The notes under the pieces: generated by a model | Told to the model about the DNA's origin: nothing | The model's input: only the letters and a program-made list of their open reading frames with translations | Databases searched by the model: none | Shown: positions 40,083-47,680 of the stretch, in pieces | Numbering within the stretch: the first letter of the stretch is position 1 | How the letters are laid out: each line of letters opens with the position of its first letter | Assembly (NCBI GenBank): GCA_951812625.1 | Contig: CATOSP010000002.1 | Coordinates: forward strand, 2,118,788 to 2,182,787 | Direction of reading: 5' to 3' | From: an uncultured Dehalococcoidia bacterium | GTDB taxonomy: Bacteria; Chloroflexota; Dehalococcoidia; Lucifugimonadales; UBA3495 | Length of the DNA stretch: 64,000 nucleotides | Made by a program: the position numbers and the translations under genes

Positions 40083-41093
40083 CTATCCATCCTTGAATTG
40101 GGGGATTACGTCCTGGCCCATAATTTCTATCTCCCGCATCACCTTCTCTTGTTCCATCCCCGGCCACTGCATCCGGAAGATGAGCTGATTGACTCCTAGC
40201 TGCTCTTCGTACCGACGGATTTCCTGCACAACGTCCTCCGCTGAACCAAGCAGGAATCGGTCTCTTGCCAGGTCCTCGTAGGGTACGGTGAACGATTCCT
40301 CTCCAGGCAACTCCTTGTCCTGTCCCCAGGATGCATATGCAGCGTACTTTCCTTCCAGGTACGGCTGGCTCTCGCTAAAAGCCCGTTCACTGTCTTGGGC
40401 CACGTACAGCTCCCGCATCATGGGGAGGACCTGTGGCGCGGACTGGCCGTGACGGTTCAGCTCTTGCTGATAACAGGCGAATTGCTCGGCGACCATTGGA
40501 ACGGTAGCGTGCGGATTTATAAGCCAGGGATAGCCCCAGCGGGCAGCGCGGCGTATGGCCCGGTCACCGTTGGCCGCAACCCAGATCGGGGGATGAGGCT
40601 GCTGCACAGGACGGGTCGAGGGTTTGACGTGAGGGACCTGATAGTGTCTCCCCTGGAACTCGACCTCTTCTTCGGACCAGAGGAGCTTCATGACTTCCAA
40701 AGCTTCCCTCAATCGTCCCACCCGCTCCTGGCGCATGGTGCCAAAGGAGATATACTCTTCGTCCCGGTATCCCAAGCCGATGCCGAAGACGAACCTCCCC
40801 TCACAGATAGCATCCATAGTGGCCACGGTTTCCGCCATGTCTACTGGATTGTGCAGTGGAACCAGAATGACGGTAGCAGCAACCTGCATCTCTCCGGCTT
40901 CTGCCGCCAGCCGGGCCAGCAGTGGAATGGTGACGCTCATCTGGTAGGGGTGCGCCAGATAATGCTGCCCGGTGCAGATTAGGTCGAAACCGGCGTCACG
41001 GGCCGCACGGACTTGCTCGACGCTGTTCTGAATCTTCCCAGCCATAGACTCGCCGGGCAGGTACTGGTTGTTGATGAACAGACCGAATTTCAC
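40083..41093 (-). CDS. LLM class flavin-dependent oxidoreductase
   Basis: A 336-aa luciferase-like monooxygenase. It opens MKFGLFINNQYLPGESMAG; the RAARDAGFDLICTGQHYLAHP segment, VILVPLHNPVDMAETVATMDAICEGRFVFGIGLGYRDEEY and HPPIWVAANGDRAIRRAARWGYPW are family landmarks. The start is GTG, with AAGGAG 8 nt upstream. It sits 70 bp downstream of the UGSC selenoprotein and 88 bp upstream of the EtfD-like gene, all on the minus strand, suggesting one transcript. The substrate is unknown. Confidence 0.87.
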   Translation of the reverse strand: MKFGLFINNQYLPGESMAGKIQNSVEQVRAARDAGFDLICTGQHYLAHPYQMSVTIPLLARLAAEAGEMQVAATVILVPLHNPVDMAETVATMDAICEGRFVFGIGLGYRDEEYISFGTMRQERVGRLREALEVMKLLWSEEEVEFQGRHYQVPHVKPSTRPVQQPHPPIWVAANGDRAIRRAARWGYPWLINPHATVPMVAEQFACYQQELNRHGQSAPQVLPMMRELYVAQDSERAFSESQPYLEGKYAAYASWGQDKELPGEESFTVPYEDLARDRFLLGSAEDVVQEIRRYEEQLGVNQLIFRMQWPGMEQEKVMREIEIMGQDVIPQFKDG

Positions 41094-41162
41094 ACGTCCA
41101 CTCCTTGGGCCAGTTAGGTCGGTATCGGCATTGTCGGCCGAAGAAGGTATGAAGCTTACTGC

Positions 41163-41693
41163 TTAAACGTCGTGTTCCCGGACCATGTCCACCAGTTGGC
41201 CGACAACCTGACGGGCAGACTCGGCGCCCTCTAAGTCTGCTTCCTCCCCCTTGGGTTGTGAGTAGACGATGAGCCGCAACTCAGGGAGGCCAAGGGCGTT
41301 GGACTGCGCTCTCGCAGCCTTCTCGAAGACGTCATGGGAGATGACCACTGCGGGAACTCCCGCCCTCTCCAGATTTATCCCGTCTCGAACCGAGCCGGAG
41401 GTGCAGGACCCTCAAGCGCAAACACCCACCAAAGCCAAGTCGGCCTCGGACAATTCCTGAATCGTGGATGAACCCGCCGGGGCGAAAGTGTTGGGCTTGA
41501 CGAATGTTACCGTATCAGCAGGTTCGCAGGCGAGCTTCAGTTCCTCTTCCAGGTGGCGCCAAAATGGAATGACCGAGACGTGCCCGTTAAACAAGAAGGC
41601 AACGCGGCTTCCTCGAGGATCCCTGAGGCGAGATATCCCCTCAGCATGGGGCGCTTCTGCGCCGACAGGGCTGTATAGCTTTATGCTGGCCAT
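41163..41693 (-). CDS. UGSC-motif selenoprotein (in-frame TGA = Sec)
   Basis: A 176-aa protein if the TGA at 41412-41414 is read as selenocysteine. The first 93 codons end LADLALVGVCA-type sequence (ADLALVGVCA), then U-G-S-C-T-S-G-S-V-R-D-G, and the frame continues without interruption to AGVPAVVISHDVF and the end. This U-G-S-C signature is the name-giving motif of the UGSC (seleno)protein family; it resembles a redox centre with Sec and Cys three apart. Sequence after the TGA is as protein-like as that before, and a SECIS-like hairpin lies 16-35 nt downstream. Start at 41693 follows AAGGAG. Substrate unknown; a thiol-dependent reduction is inferred. Confidence 0.88.
41380..41398 (-). promoter_or_regulatory. 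SECIS-like hairpin of the UGSC gene
   Basis: On the minus strand CCG-G-CUCG / CGAG-A-CGG pair around a GUU apical loop (7 base pairs and one G-A mismatch). The hairpin begins 16 nt into the reading frame counted from the UGA and its loop lies about 21 nt past it. This matches the bacterial SECIS arrangement of a short stem with a G-U containing loop close behind the UGA. Confidence 0.65.
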
Positions 41694-41756
41694 TAGCATC
41701 TCCTTAGTACGGAGTATCGGTGTCTTCTATGCTCAGGTTTGAGGGAGTCAGCCTGG

Positions 41757-42845
41757 CTACGCTGGCTCCTTGCCTCCGGGCCATTCGATGACACGGGTCT
41801 GGGCCAATCCGCCAGCCTGCATCCATCCGTGGCAAACGGCGTTGAACCCTGAGCCGGATCCCCAGCCTCCAGCGACAATGATGAGTAGGTCTTCTGGGCT
41901 CCGAAACATAGGTATCAGGGCGTCATCGTCCGCCGGGTCGACCATACGCGCCCAGTGGAACGGGTGCTCGGGATTCAGGAATTTGTTCGAGTTCATCAGT
42001 TTTACTGGTTTGCAGGCCAACCGCTGTATCTCCTGGCGTATGCCATCCTTCCCGAAACCGTCCGAGTCCAGCTTTTGGGCGGTCATAGGACCCAGCACTA
42101 GTAGCGCCTGACCGCCGCCGTTCATTGTGGCTGCACCCGCGGTGGCGCAGCTGTCGGCCAGCACGGCGAGGATGTCGTCACCGGACAGCACGTAGCCAGA
42201 GCCTGTGGCGATGTGATGAGGGGCCTCGCAAGCGAAAACCGTAACGCAGGACACTTCGGTAGCGAACCCACGCTCCTCATGAATGGGACCCCAGGGACTG
42301 TCTGCGGTGTTCTCTGCGATACAGTAGGTGTACTTTCCCGGATGTCCCAGAGTGGCCCGGTCAATCTCCCCAGCGTAGCCGCCGCCAATATTCCAGAGGA
42401 TGAGCCGTATGGCGCGACCCACAGTGGCGTTGGCTCTGGAACCACCGCCAAACACATTATCTCTGGCGTTGAACGCCAATTGGTCCACAACCGGGCCGGT
42501 GACGATTGCCAGCGGGCTGATGCAGTTCGTGGTCGCCTGGATTCCGTTCAGGTTGAAGGAATCGTCCAGCATTCCTTCTAGGGCCGCAATCACCACCGGG
42601 ATGTATTCGGGGATGCAACCCGCCATCACCGAATTGACCACTACTTTTTCTACCGTAGCCAGCCGATTCTTCGGCGGTACCTCCCCTATGACTTCCTGTG
42701 GGTGCCTTCCCAGGTACTCCAATGCAGACTCGACGAGAAGTGGTGTCGGGGGGACAACAGGGAGACCATCCGTCCACCCCAATCGGTGCATAGTCTCGTG
42801 GGCCTCCTCTATGCTGTCTACTTCAATAGCTGACGACAGATCCAT
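41757..42845 (-). CDS. Conserved protein of unknown function linked to the UGSC gene
   Basis: A 362-aa protein that I cannot place in a named family. Landmarks: a short N-terminal HRLGWTDGLPVVPPTP segment, RLATVEKVVVNSVMAGCIPEYIPVVIAALE, then IQATTNCISPLAIVTGPVV, GGGSRANATVGRAIRLILWNIGGG, TYCIAENTADSPWGP and a C-terminal IVAGGWGSGSGFNAVCHGW. Several conserved-looking Cys and Gly-rich turns suggest an enzyme. GGAGGA lies 6 nt before the chosen ATG at 42845; an ORF reaching 42968 is possible. It ends 64 bp before the UGSC gene, so a joint pathway is likely by context only. Confidence 0.75.
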   Translation of the reverse strand: MDLSSAIEVDSIEEAHETMHRLGWTDGLPVVPPTPLLVESALEYLGRHPQEVIGEVPPKNRLATVEKVVVNSVMAGCIPEYIPVVIAALEGMLDDSFNLNGIQATTNCISPLAIVTGPVVDQLAFNARDNVFGGGSRANATVGRAIRLILWNIGGGYAGEIDRATLGHPGKYTYCIAENTADSPWGPIHEERGFATEVSCVTVFACEAPHHIATGSGYVLSGDDILAVLADSCATAGAATMNGGGQALLVLGPMTAQKLDSDGFGKDGIRQEIQRLACKPVKLMNSNKFLNPEHPFHWARMVDPADDDALIPMFRSPEDLLIIVAGGWGSGSGFNAVCHGWMQAGGLAQTRVIEWPGGKEPA

Positions 42846-43006
42846 GGGTCCTCCGAGCATTGAGTTGCACCCCCGGACGAAAGTCGTGGGTGGACAGTGG
42901 GCGTAACACACCGACCAAAGGGAGGGCCGTTGCCCTAGCCCAGCCAATCGATAGCCCGCTTCCACCATCTCGGGCTGATCACCGTAGTCGGAATCTATTC
43001 CCTGAT

Positions 43007-44269
43007 CTAGAAGTGTAGCAGTTTTCGGAACCGTGCATCACTTCGGTGGGGGCCTACTACCGCCAACCTCAACTGCTCTGGCTGGAACAGGCGATGGGCA
43101 ACTCTGGCAACGTCTTCGGATGTAACCGCATCGATCTTGTCCACGACTTGATCCGGGTTGGACACTCTATCCTGGAGCATCTCCTGGCTGGCCAACCAAC
43201 CCGATACGGCGCGAGAGTCCTCCAGACGCAGCAACAACCGCCCCTTGGTGTATTCCTTGGCCTTGGCGAGCTCCTCATCCGGTGGAGCAGCACACATGCT
43301 GCGCAGTCCATCCAGGACGCTCTTGACGGTCTCTCGGCTTTTCTTAGGTTCCACACCGCAGTACACGATCAGCGAGCCGCAGTCCCGAAAATGGTGGAGA
43401 GAACTGCTAACATCATAGGCCAGCCCCTTTTGTTCACGGAGACTAAGAAACAGTCGGCTGCTCATCCCGTCCCCTAGGATGACATTCAACAGGGCCAGGT
43501 TGAATCTGTCCGGGTCCTCCAGTGCAAGGCCAGGGAGAGCCAAGCAGAGGTTCGTCTGGTCTGTGCGCCGGTTCTCAACCCGCACCACAGGCTCGGTCTG
43601 GGCGTTGGTAGCCCGCTCCCAGTCCAAGGACTCCTGTGGAAGCCACTCCCAGGTAGCTTCGTTTACTTGCTCTACGACCTCTTGATGGCTAATGTTTCCA
43701 GCGACGGCCACCACGGTGTTGGCTGGGTTGTATTGCCGCTGCATGTATTCCCAAATGTTGTCCCTAGAGATGTTGTCGACGGTTTCAAGAGTGCCGCCCA
43801 CATCCCTGCCCATCGCCTGCTCGGGCCACAGGGCCTCATCGATTAGGAGATCAACCCGGTAGGTGGGATGGTCGTACGACATTCGGAGTTCTTCCTGGAT
43901 TATTTCCCGCTCCTTCTCAAGTTCTTCCGGGTCCAGGATGGGGTTGAGAAGCATATCCAGCATGACTGACAAGGCTGTCTTGAAGTGTGGGCGCGCCACC
44001 TTGCACCAGAAGACTGTCATCTCTCGGTCGGTGCTGGCGTTCATCACGCCTCCGACGCCCTCTATTGCCTCGCTCACATCCCTGGCAGTAGGCCAGGACC
44101 TGGTGCCCTTGAAGGGAAGATGCTCGATAAAGTGGGAAACACCGGCTAAGTCCGGGGACTCATAACGTGACCCTGCGCCGATGCAAATGGTAATGGCCAC
44201 CGACTGGGTGTAGGGCATATGGGAACTGAGTATGCGCAACTGGTTGTCCAGAACGGAGCGTTGGAACAT
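43007..44269 (-). CDS. M16 family zinc metallopeptidase
   Basis: A 420-aa pitrilysin/processing-peptidase-type protease. The inverted zinc motif HFIEH (HxxEH) lies near residue 46 in GVSHFIEHLPFKGTRSW, with the downstream acidic residues in EREIIQEELRMSYDHPTY. The second half is the inactive M16C domain (NVILGDGMSSRLFLSLREQKGLAYDVSS). Bacterial homologues act as peptidases on peptides or secreted proteins; no signal peptide is seen. The start is placed at the third of three consecutive start codons (GTG-ATG-ATG) because GAGG is then 5 nt upstream; the gene could extend to 44275. Confidence 0.9.
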   Translation of the reverse strand: MFQRSVLDNQLRILSSHMPYTQSVAITICIGAGSRYESPDLAGVSHFIEHLPFKGTRSWPTARDVSEAIEGVGGVMNASTDREMTVFWCKVARPHFKTALSVMLDMLLNPILDPEELEKEREIIQEELRMSYDHPTYRVDLLIDEALWPEQAMGRDVGGTLETVDNISRDNIWEYMQRQYNPANTVVAVAGNISHQEVVEQVNEATWEWLPQESLDWERATNAQTEPVVRVENRRTDQTNLCLALPGLALEDPDRFNLALLNVILGDGMSSRLFLSLREQKGLAYDVSSSLHHFRDCGSLIVYCGVEPKKSRETVKSVLDGLRSMCAAPPDEELAKAKEYTKGRLLLRLEDSRAVSGWLASQEMLQDRVSNPDQVVDKIDAVTSEDVARVAHRLFQPEQLRLAVVGPHRSDARFRKLLHF

Positions 44270-44343
44270 CATCACCTCATACTTGCGGCTCGCGGCAATT
44301 GGTCAACGGTCTTCTGACCTTTCGCCGACCCCTTAACGGCTAA

Positions 44344-44370
44344 ACCGGGGAGTGAGATGCACTCCCCGGT
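44344..44370 (-). terminator. Hairpin terminator after the MBL-fold gene
   Basis: ACCGGGGAGTG (44344-44354) and CACTCCCCGGT (44360-44370) form a perfect 11-bp stem with a 5-nt loop. On the minus strand it is followed by TTTAGCC. It lies between the MBL-fold hydrolase and the M16 peptidase. Confidence 0.7.
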
Positions 44371-44409
44371 ATCCGATGTATGCCGGTTGCCCACCGCAGG
44401 TGAAAGTAG

Positions 44410-45048
44410 TTAACTCTTCAGCCATTCCACATCGCCACACAGGTCAGCGGGGTGCGACCGGGAGGCAAAGTCCTGATACTGGCTCCTGGCCTCCCCGATG
44501 CTAGTGTCAATACCGTGGCCTGGGTAGACCTTGGTGTCGTCGGCCAAGACGAGAAGCTTGCTGGTGATACTGCTTATGATCTGTGTCAGCGCCTCTGGGC
44601 TGCGAGTCTTGCCGGGTCCACCGGGAAACAAAGTGTCACCAGAGAAGAGGTGCTTCCCGACCAACATGCAAGTCGCTCCGTCGGTGTGGCCCGGGGTAGC
44701 CAGCATCGTCATCTCCTGGTTGCCGAACTTGATGACCTGGCCATCTTCAAGGCTCACGTCTGGAATCTTGGGTAGAGCGTGGGCGTCGGGAGCACCAATC
44801 CCTACTGGAACGCCCACAGCGTCGGTGATCTCATTGAATCCTAGGAGGTGGTCCTGGTGGTTGTGTGTGATGAGCACGTACTTGATGGTAATATCGCCGA
44901 TGGCACCCAAGAGCTTTTCTGGCTCTGCCGGGGTGTCAATGATGATCCCCTCGTTGGTATCGGGACAGGTGACGATGTAGCCGTTATTGTCGTATGGACC
45001 CATGTTGATCTTGGTGATCTTGACTTCTGCGTCATAGTGGAGGGCCAT
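44410..45048 (-). CDS. MBL-fold metallo-hydrolase
   Basis: A 212-aa metallo-beta-lactamase-fold hydrolase similar to glyoxalase II. The metal-binding motif is THNHQDHLLG (HxHxDH), with further ligands in ATPGHTDGATCMLVGKHLFSGDTLF and the C-terminal VYPGHGID. Hydroxyacylglutathione hydrolase activity is possible, but other thioester or lactone substrates cannot be excluded. AGGAGGAAG precedes the ATG. A sigma-70-like promoter is present upstream. Confidence 0.88.
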   Translation of the reverse strand: MALHYDAEVKITKINMGPYDNNGYIVTCPDTNEGIIIDTPAEPEKLLGAIGDITIKYVLITHNHQDHLLGFNEITDAVGVPVGIGAPDAHALPKIPDVSLEDGQVIKFGNQEMTMLATPGHTDGATCMLVGKHLFSGDTLFPGGPGKTRSPEALTQIISSITSKLLVLADDTKVYPGHGIDTSIGEARSQYQDFASRSHPADLCGDVEWLKS

Positions 45049-45083
45049 ATACTTCCTCCTGAGATTTCCGGAATAACTTCAAC

Positions 45084-45113
45084 ATTCTATCAAACGCGCA
45101 AGGGCGGTGACAA
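45084..45113 (-). promoter_or_regulatory. Sigma-70-type promoter of the MBL-fold gene
   Basis: On the minus strand TTGTCA (45108-45113) and TAGAAT (45084-45089) are separated by 18 bp. The -10 lies about 36 bp before the start codon of the MBL-fold gene. Confidence 0.6.
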
Positions 45114-45352
45114 AGGCAAGGTGGCGTTCCACCTTGGATGGGTTGACTCGCCGACACTTGTCCCTTCCCGGGCCTAGCCCTATAGCACTATCATGTCTTG
45201 TCGGGAAAGAGTTAGTGCGATGGGAGCTTCGGAGGAGTGTGTATCTTGCGTGTAACCTGACCAGCGTGCCCCGGAACAGGTGAAAATGACAGGGAAATCG
45301 AAAACGCTCCTTCGTACGAGGGAGATTGATCTGGATTCCAATCCCTAACCGG

Positions 45353-45459
45353 ACAGGGCTGTCTGCCTTAACTGGTAGCAGGAACCGTCAGCGCAGGTTA
45401 GTAGGATGCACCACCCAATAAAGAACGCTTCCGCCAAACGCATATCTGAACAGCCCTGT
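45353..45459. repeat. Inverted repeat enclosing ~87 nt, possible structured RNA
   Basis: ACAGGGCTGT (45353-45362) is exactly complementary to ACAGCCCTGT (45450-45459). The enclosed segment contains smaller pairings such as AACC/GGTT. The size would suit a small structured RNA, but no T-tract, promoter or known family motif was found. Confidence 0.35.
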
Positions 45460-45531
45460 TACGCCAAGGTATGACTAGGGTGACCCAAAAGGCAAACTCT
45501 TTCCACCCCTGTCAGCCAAGGCTCTTCGCTC

Positions 45532-46116
45532 TCACTGGAGCAGTGAGAGTTTCTCCGTTTCTTCGTCTTCCGCGGAAACCACTAGATTGGAGAGGAACGC
45601 GTTCAACCGGGACATCTCGGACTTCTTGACGTCGAATGGTATCCCCGTCACGGTGACCACGGCGTTGCGTCTAAGAGGGAATTGGTGCGTGAGGGTTGCG
45701 GCATCTACAACCCTGCTGCGGGACTCATCCCGCGCGACGCTCTGACCTCTCGCATGTCGCAGAGTCTTGCCCCTTGTGGCTGACTGGACCATCGCGCTCG
45801 GCATGTGCCCGACGGAAGGCTTAAGGTCCATATCGTCCGAATCGTACTTCAGGTATTCCTCGATTGCGTATCCGACACGCCGCTTGTATGCCTGCATCGT
45901 GGCAGAGCTAATGTCCATCCGCCTCTGGTTCTCGTACCGTTCGAAGACTGAGTCCAGATCAACAGCCAGGATATCCACGGCCTCCTGCTCGTCCAGCACC
46001 GAAAGCACGGTGGTGCATGCCGATCTCAAGGAACGAGCTGTGGTCTGCTTCATCATGCCTCTCTCTCCAGCCCGGTCTAGGAATGAAATAAGGTCCTGCT
46101 TGCTCAGTGTAGTCAC
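45532..46116 (-). CDS. Protein of unknown function with SAM-like helical N-domain
   Basis: A 194-aa protein. Residues 1-90 resemble the helical core-binding (SAM-like) domain of tyrosine recombinases (KQTTARSLRSACTTVLSVL, then ISSATMQAYKRRVGYAIEEYLKY). No catalytic domain follows. The C-terminus HQFPLRRNAVVTVTGIPFDVKKSEMSRLNAFLSNLV resembles a short C-terminal module I have seen on other hypothetical proteins. GTG start with GGGAGG 6 nt upstream. It is divergent from the GrdB-like selenoprotein. The function is unknown; it is not an active integrase. Confidence 0.65.
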   Translation of the reverse strand: MTTLSKQDLISFLDRAGERGMMKQTTARSLRSACTTVLSVLDEQEAVDILAVDLDSVFERYENQRRMDISSATMQAYKRRVGYAIEEYLKYDSDDMDLKPSVGHMPSAMVQSATRGKTLRHARGQSVARDESRSRVVDAATLTHQFPLRRNAVVTVTGIPFDVKKSEMSRLNAFLSNLVVSAEDEETEKLSLLQ

Positions 46117-46430
46117 ATCCCACCTCCCGGTCTCTCTCTACCCACGGAAATCTGCGACAACTATACCGTAGCACGAATCACATGTCGTTGAGATACTGAT
46201 CGTGATGCAGCGTGTTTTGTGTATCGGTGTGAAACTCGATGACCCTTTTGCATCGCTGGATCACAGATGTTTGATGCTGCGTACCGCGCCGGCGATATCC
46301 GGCGAACACTCTCTCGTGTCCATCCTTGTGACTCTTGCAGCCAGCTTGACAAGCATTTGAGAGAGGCATACTTTAGCCCGAGACGCAGACTTAAACCCGC
46401 AGACTTTCATGCCCGCTCGGAGGTTGATCG
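46117..46430. other. Divergent intergenic region upstream of selenoprotein gene
   Basis: 314 bp between a minus-strand hypothetical gene and the GrdB-like gene. It contains the plus-strand promoter at 46346-46374 and a GGAGG ribosome-binding site at 46419-46423; nothing else was recognised. Confidence 0.55.
46346..46374 (+). promoter_or_regulatory. Sigma-70-type promoter of the GrdB-like selenoprotein gene
   Basis: A perfect TTGACA (46346-46351) and TACTTT (46369-46374) are spaced by 17 bp. The start codon lies about 57 bp downstream. Confidence 0.65.
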
Positions 46431-47618
46431 ATGCCCAGGCTCGAGCTGCTCAGCGAAGTGCAACGGCGAATGCTCCAGATGTTCCCGTGTATGGAACACG
46501 ACGATATTCCGTGGACCCCTATGCGCAAGCCGCTCTCGGAGAGCAGGCTGGCCCTGATCACCTCCGCTGGGCTGCACGTAAAAAACGACAAGCCATTCGT
46601 TATGGGTGGCGATTCCTCATACCGCGTGATCCCACAGTCCACTAACACGGCAGACATCCTGCAAAGCCACGCCAGCATCGGATTTGATCACACCGGCATC
46701 TACCGGGACATAAATGTCACCTACCCAGTGGACCGTTTACAAGAACTTGTGGACCGGGGAGTTATAGGGTCTTTGGGGGAAAACAACTACTCCTTCATGG
46801 GTGCATTGCGCGACACATCCGAGGTGGTGGAACGGACCGGGCCAGAGGTGGCCCGCAGGCTCGTCGATGAAGGCGTAGAAGTCGCGTTTCTAACCCCTAC
46901 TTGACCCTTGTGCTCACACGCGGTCAGCGTGCTCGCCAGGTGCTTCGAGGAAGCGGGTATTTCGACCACCGGTGTTGTATTCGTCAAGGAACATGCCGAG
47001 CGGGTCAAGCCGCCCCGGATGTTATGGGTCCCCTTCGCATTCGGCAACGCACTGGGCGCAGCAGACAATCCCGACCTGCAACACCGGATCTTGGGAGCCG
47101 CCCTGGAGTTGCTGGAGCGGCGGCAAGGCCCCGCCCTGGAGGAGTTCCCCGACTATACGGCCCCGCAAGCCCTGCTTCAGGCATCATCAGCCGAACGTTC
47201 CGGAGACGTGGACAGCCTGGACCCGGCGGACGAACTGACGTCTCTGCGCCCCTATTACGAGCGTTGGGTAGAGAAACACAAAGGACGCACACAAGTCGGC
47301 CTGTGCGGCGTCCCCCAAAGGCGTTTCCGGGGAGTGGTGCGCTTCCTGCAGAGCTATACCGCCGGGGATCAGCAAGACTACACGGACCGTCCCGAAGAGG
47401 TGAAGCTGCCTCAGTACATCCGCTACTGCGTTGACGACCTGAAAGCATTCTACTATGAAGCCCGGCTGGAGCAGCGGCCAGATTCAGCAGACCACCAAGT
47501 ACACGAGTGGTTCTGGGGAGAGACTGCAATGGGCCGAATGATAGTAAGCCTCGCGGCTCGGATGGAAGAGTCGGAGGACGCTGAGACTAAGGCCATCCCG
47601 TATGGATTGGCGCGGTAA
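46431..47618 (+). CDS. GrdB/PrdB-family selenoprotein (in-frame TGA = Sec)
   Basis: A 395-aa protein if the TGA at 46902-46904 (residue 158) is read as selenocysteine. It belongs to the glycine/betaine/sarcosine/D-proline reductase selenoprotein B family. The N-terminal half carries LALITSAGLHVKND, FDHTGIYRDINVTYPVDRLQEL and IGSLGENNYSFMGA. It then reads VEVAFLTPT-U-P-L-C-SHAVSVLARCFEEAGIST and continues in frame (VPFAFGNALGAADN). The UxxC site replaces the Sec-containing active site of GrdB/PrdB. Length is close to that of short family members. GGAGG lies 7 nt before the ATG. No GrdA, GrdC or PrdA partner is visible, so it is probably not classic glycine reductase; substrate unknown. Confidence 0.88.
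46917..46931 (+). promoter_or_regulatory. SECIS-like hairpin of the GrdB-like gene
   Basis: CACGC (46917-46921) and GCGTG (46927-46931) form a perfect 5-bp stem with the loop GGUCA. The loop begins 18 nt after the UGA at 46902-46904. A GGUC-containing loop at this distance closely resembles the E. coli fdhF SECIS. Confidence 0.75.
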
Positions 47619-47658
47619 ATGAGGGTTCAACTGGTCAATTGGTCTAATGACCCCTCAT
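47619..47658. terminator. Possible terminator hairpin
   Basis: ATGAGG (47619-47624) pairs with CCTCAT (47653-47658), with an inner GGTCA/TGACC stem and a one-sided bulge. No T-tract follows. It lies between the convergent GrdB-like and uvrA genes. Confidence 0.4.
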
Positions 47659-47680
47659 ACCCGAATCCATTTGCGGAAGG

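Larger units (their letters stand above)
45049..45531. other. 483-bp intergenic region
   Basis: It holds the promoter at 45084-45113, an AAGGTGG/CCACCTT hairpin near 45119-45136 and a larger inverted repeat at 45353-45459 (separate entry). No protein gene or recognisable RNA family was seen. Confidence 0.5.

Noticed and set aside
41412..41414. Pseudogene interpretation of the stop at the UGSC gene
   Set aside because: The TGA is in the U-G-S-C motif, the downstream frame is intact, a SECIS-like hairpin follows and selB is present.
45353..45459. tRNA-Sec or SRP RNA
   Set aside because: No T-arm GTTCGA-like motif and no SRP GGAAG-type core; kept only as an unexplained inverted repeat.
46901..47434. 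Alternative plus-strand frame overlapping the GrdB-like gene
   Set aside because: It is Arg/Pro/Gly-rich and overlaps the second half of the selenoprotein, which has family-like sequence.
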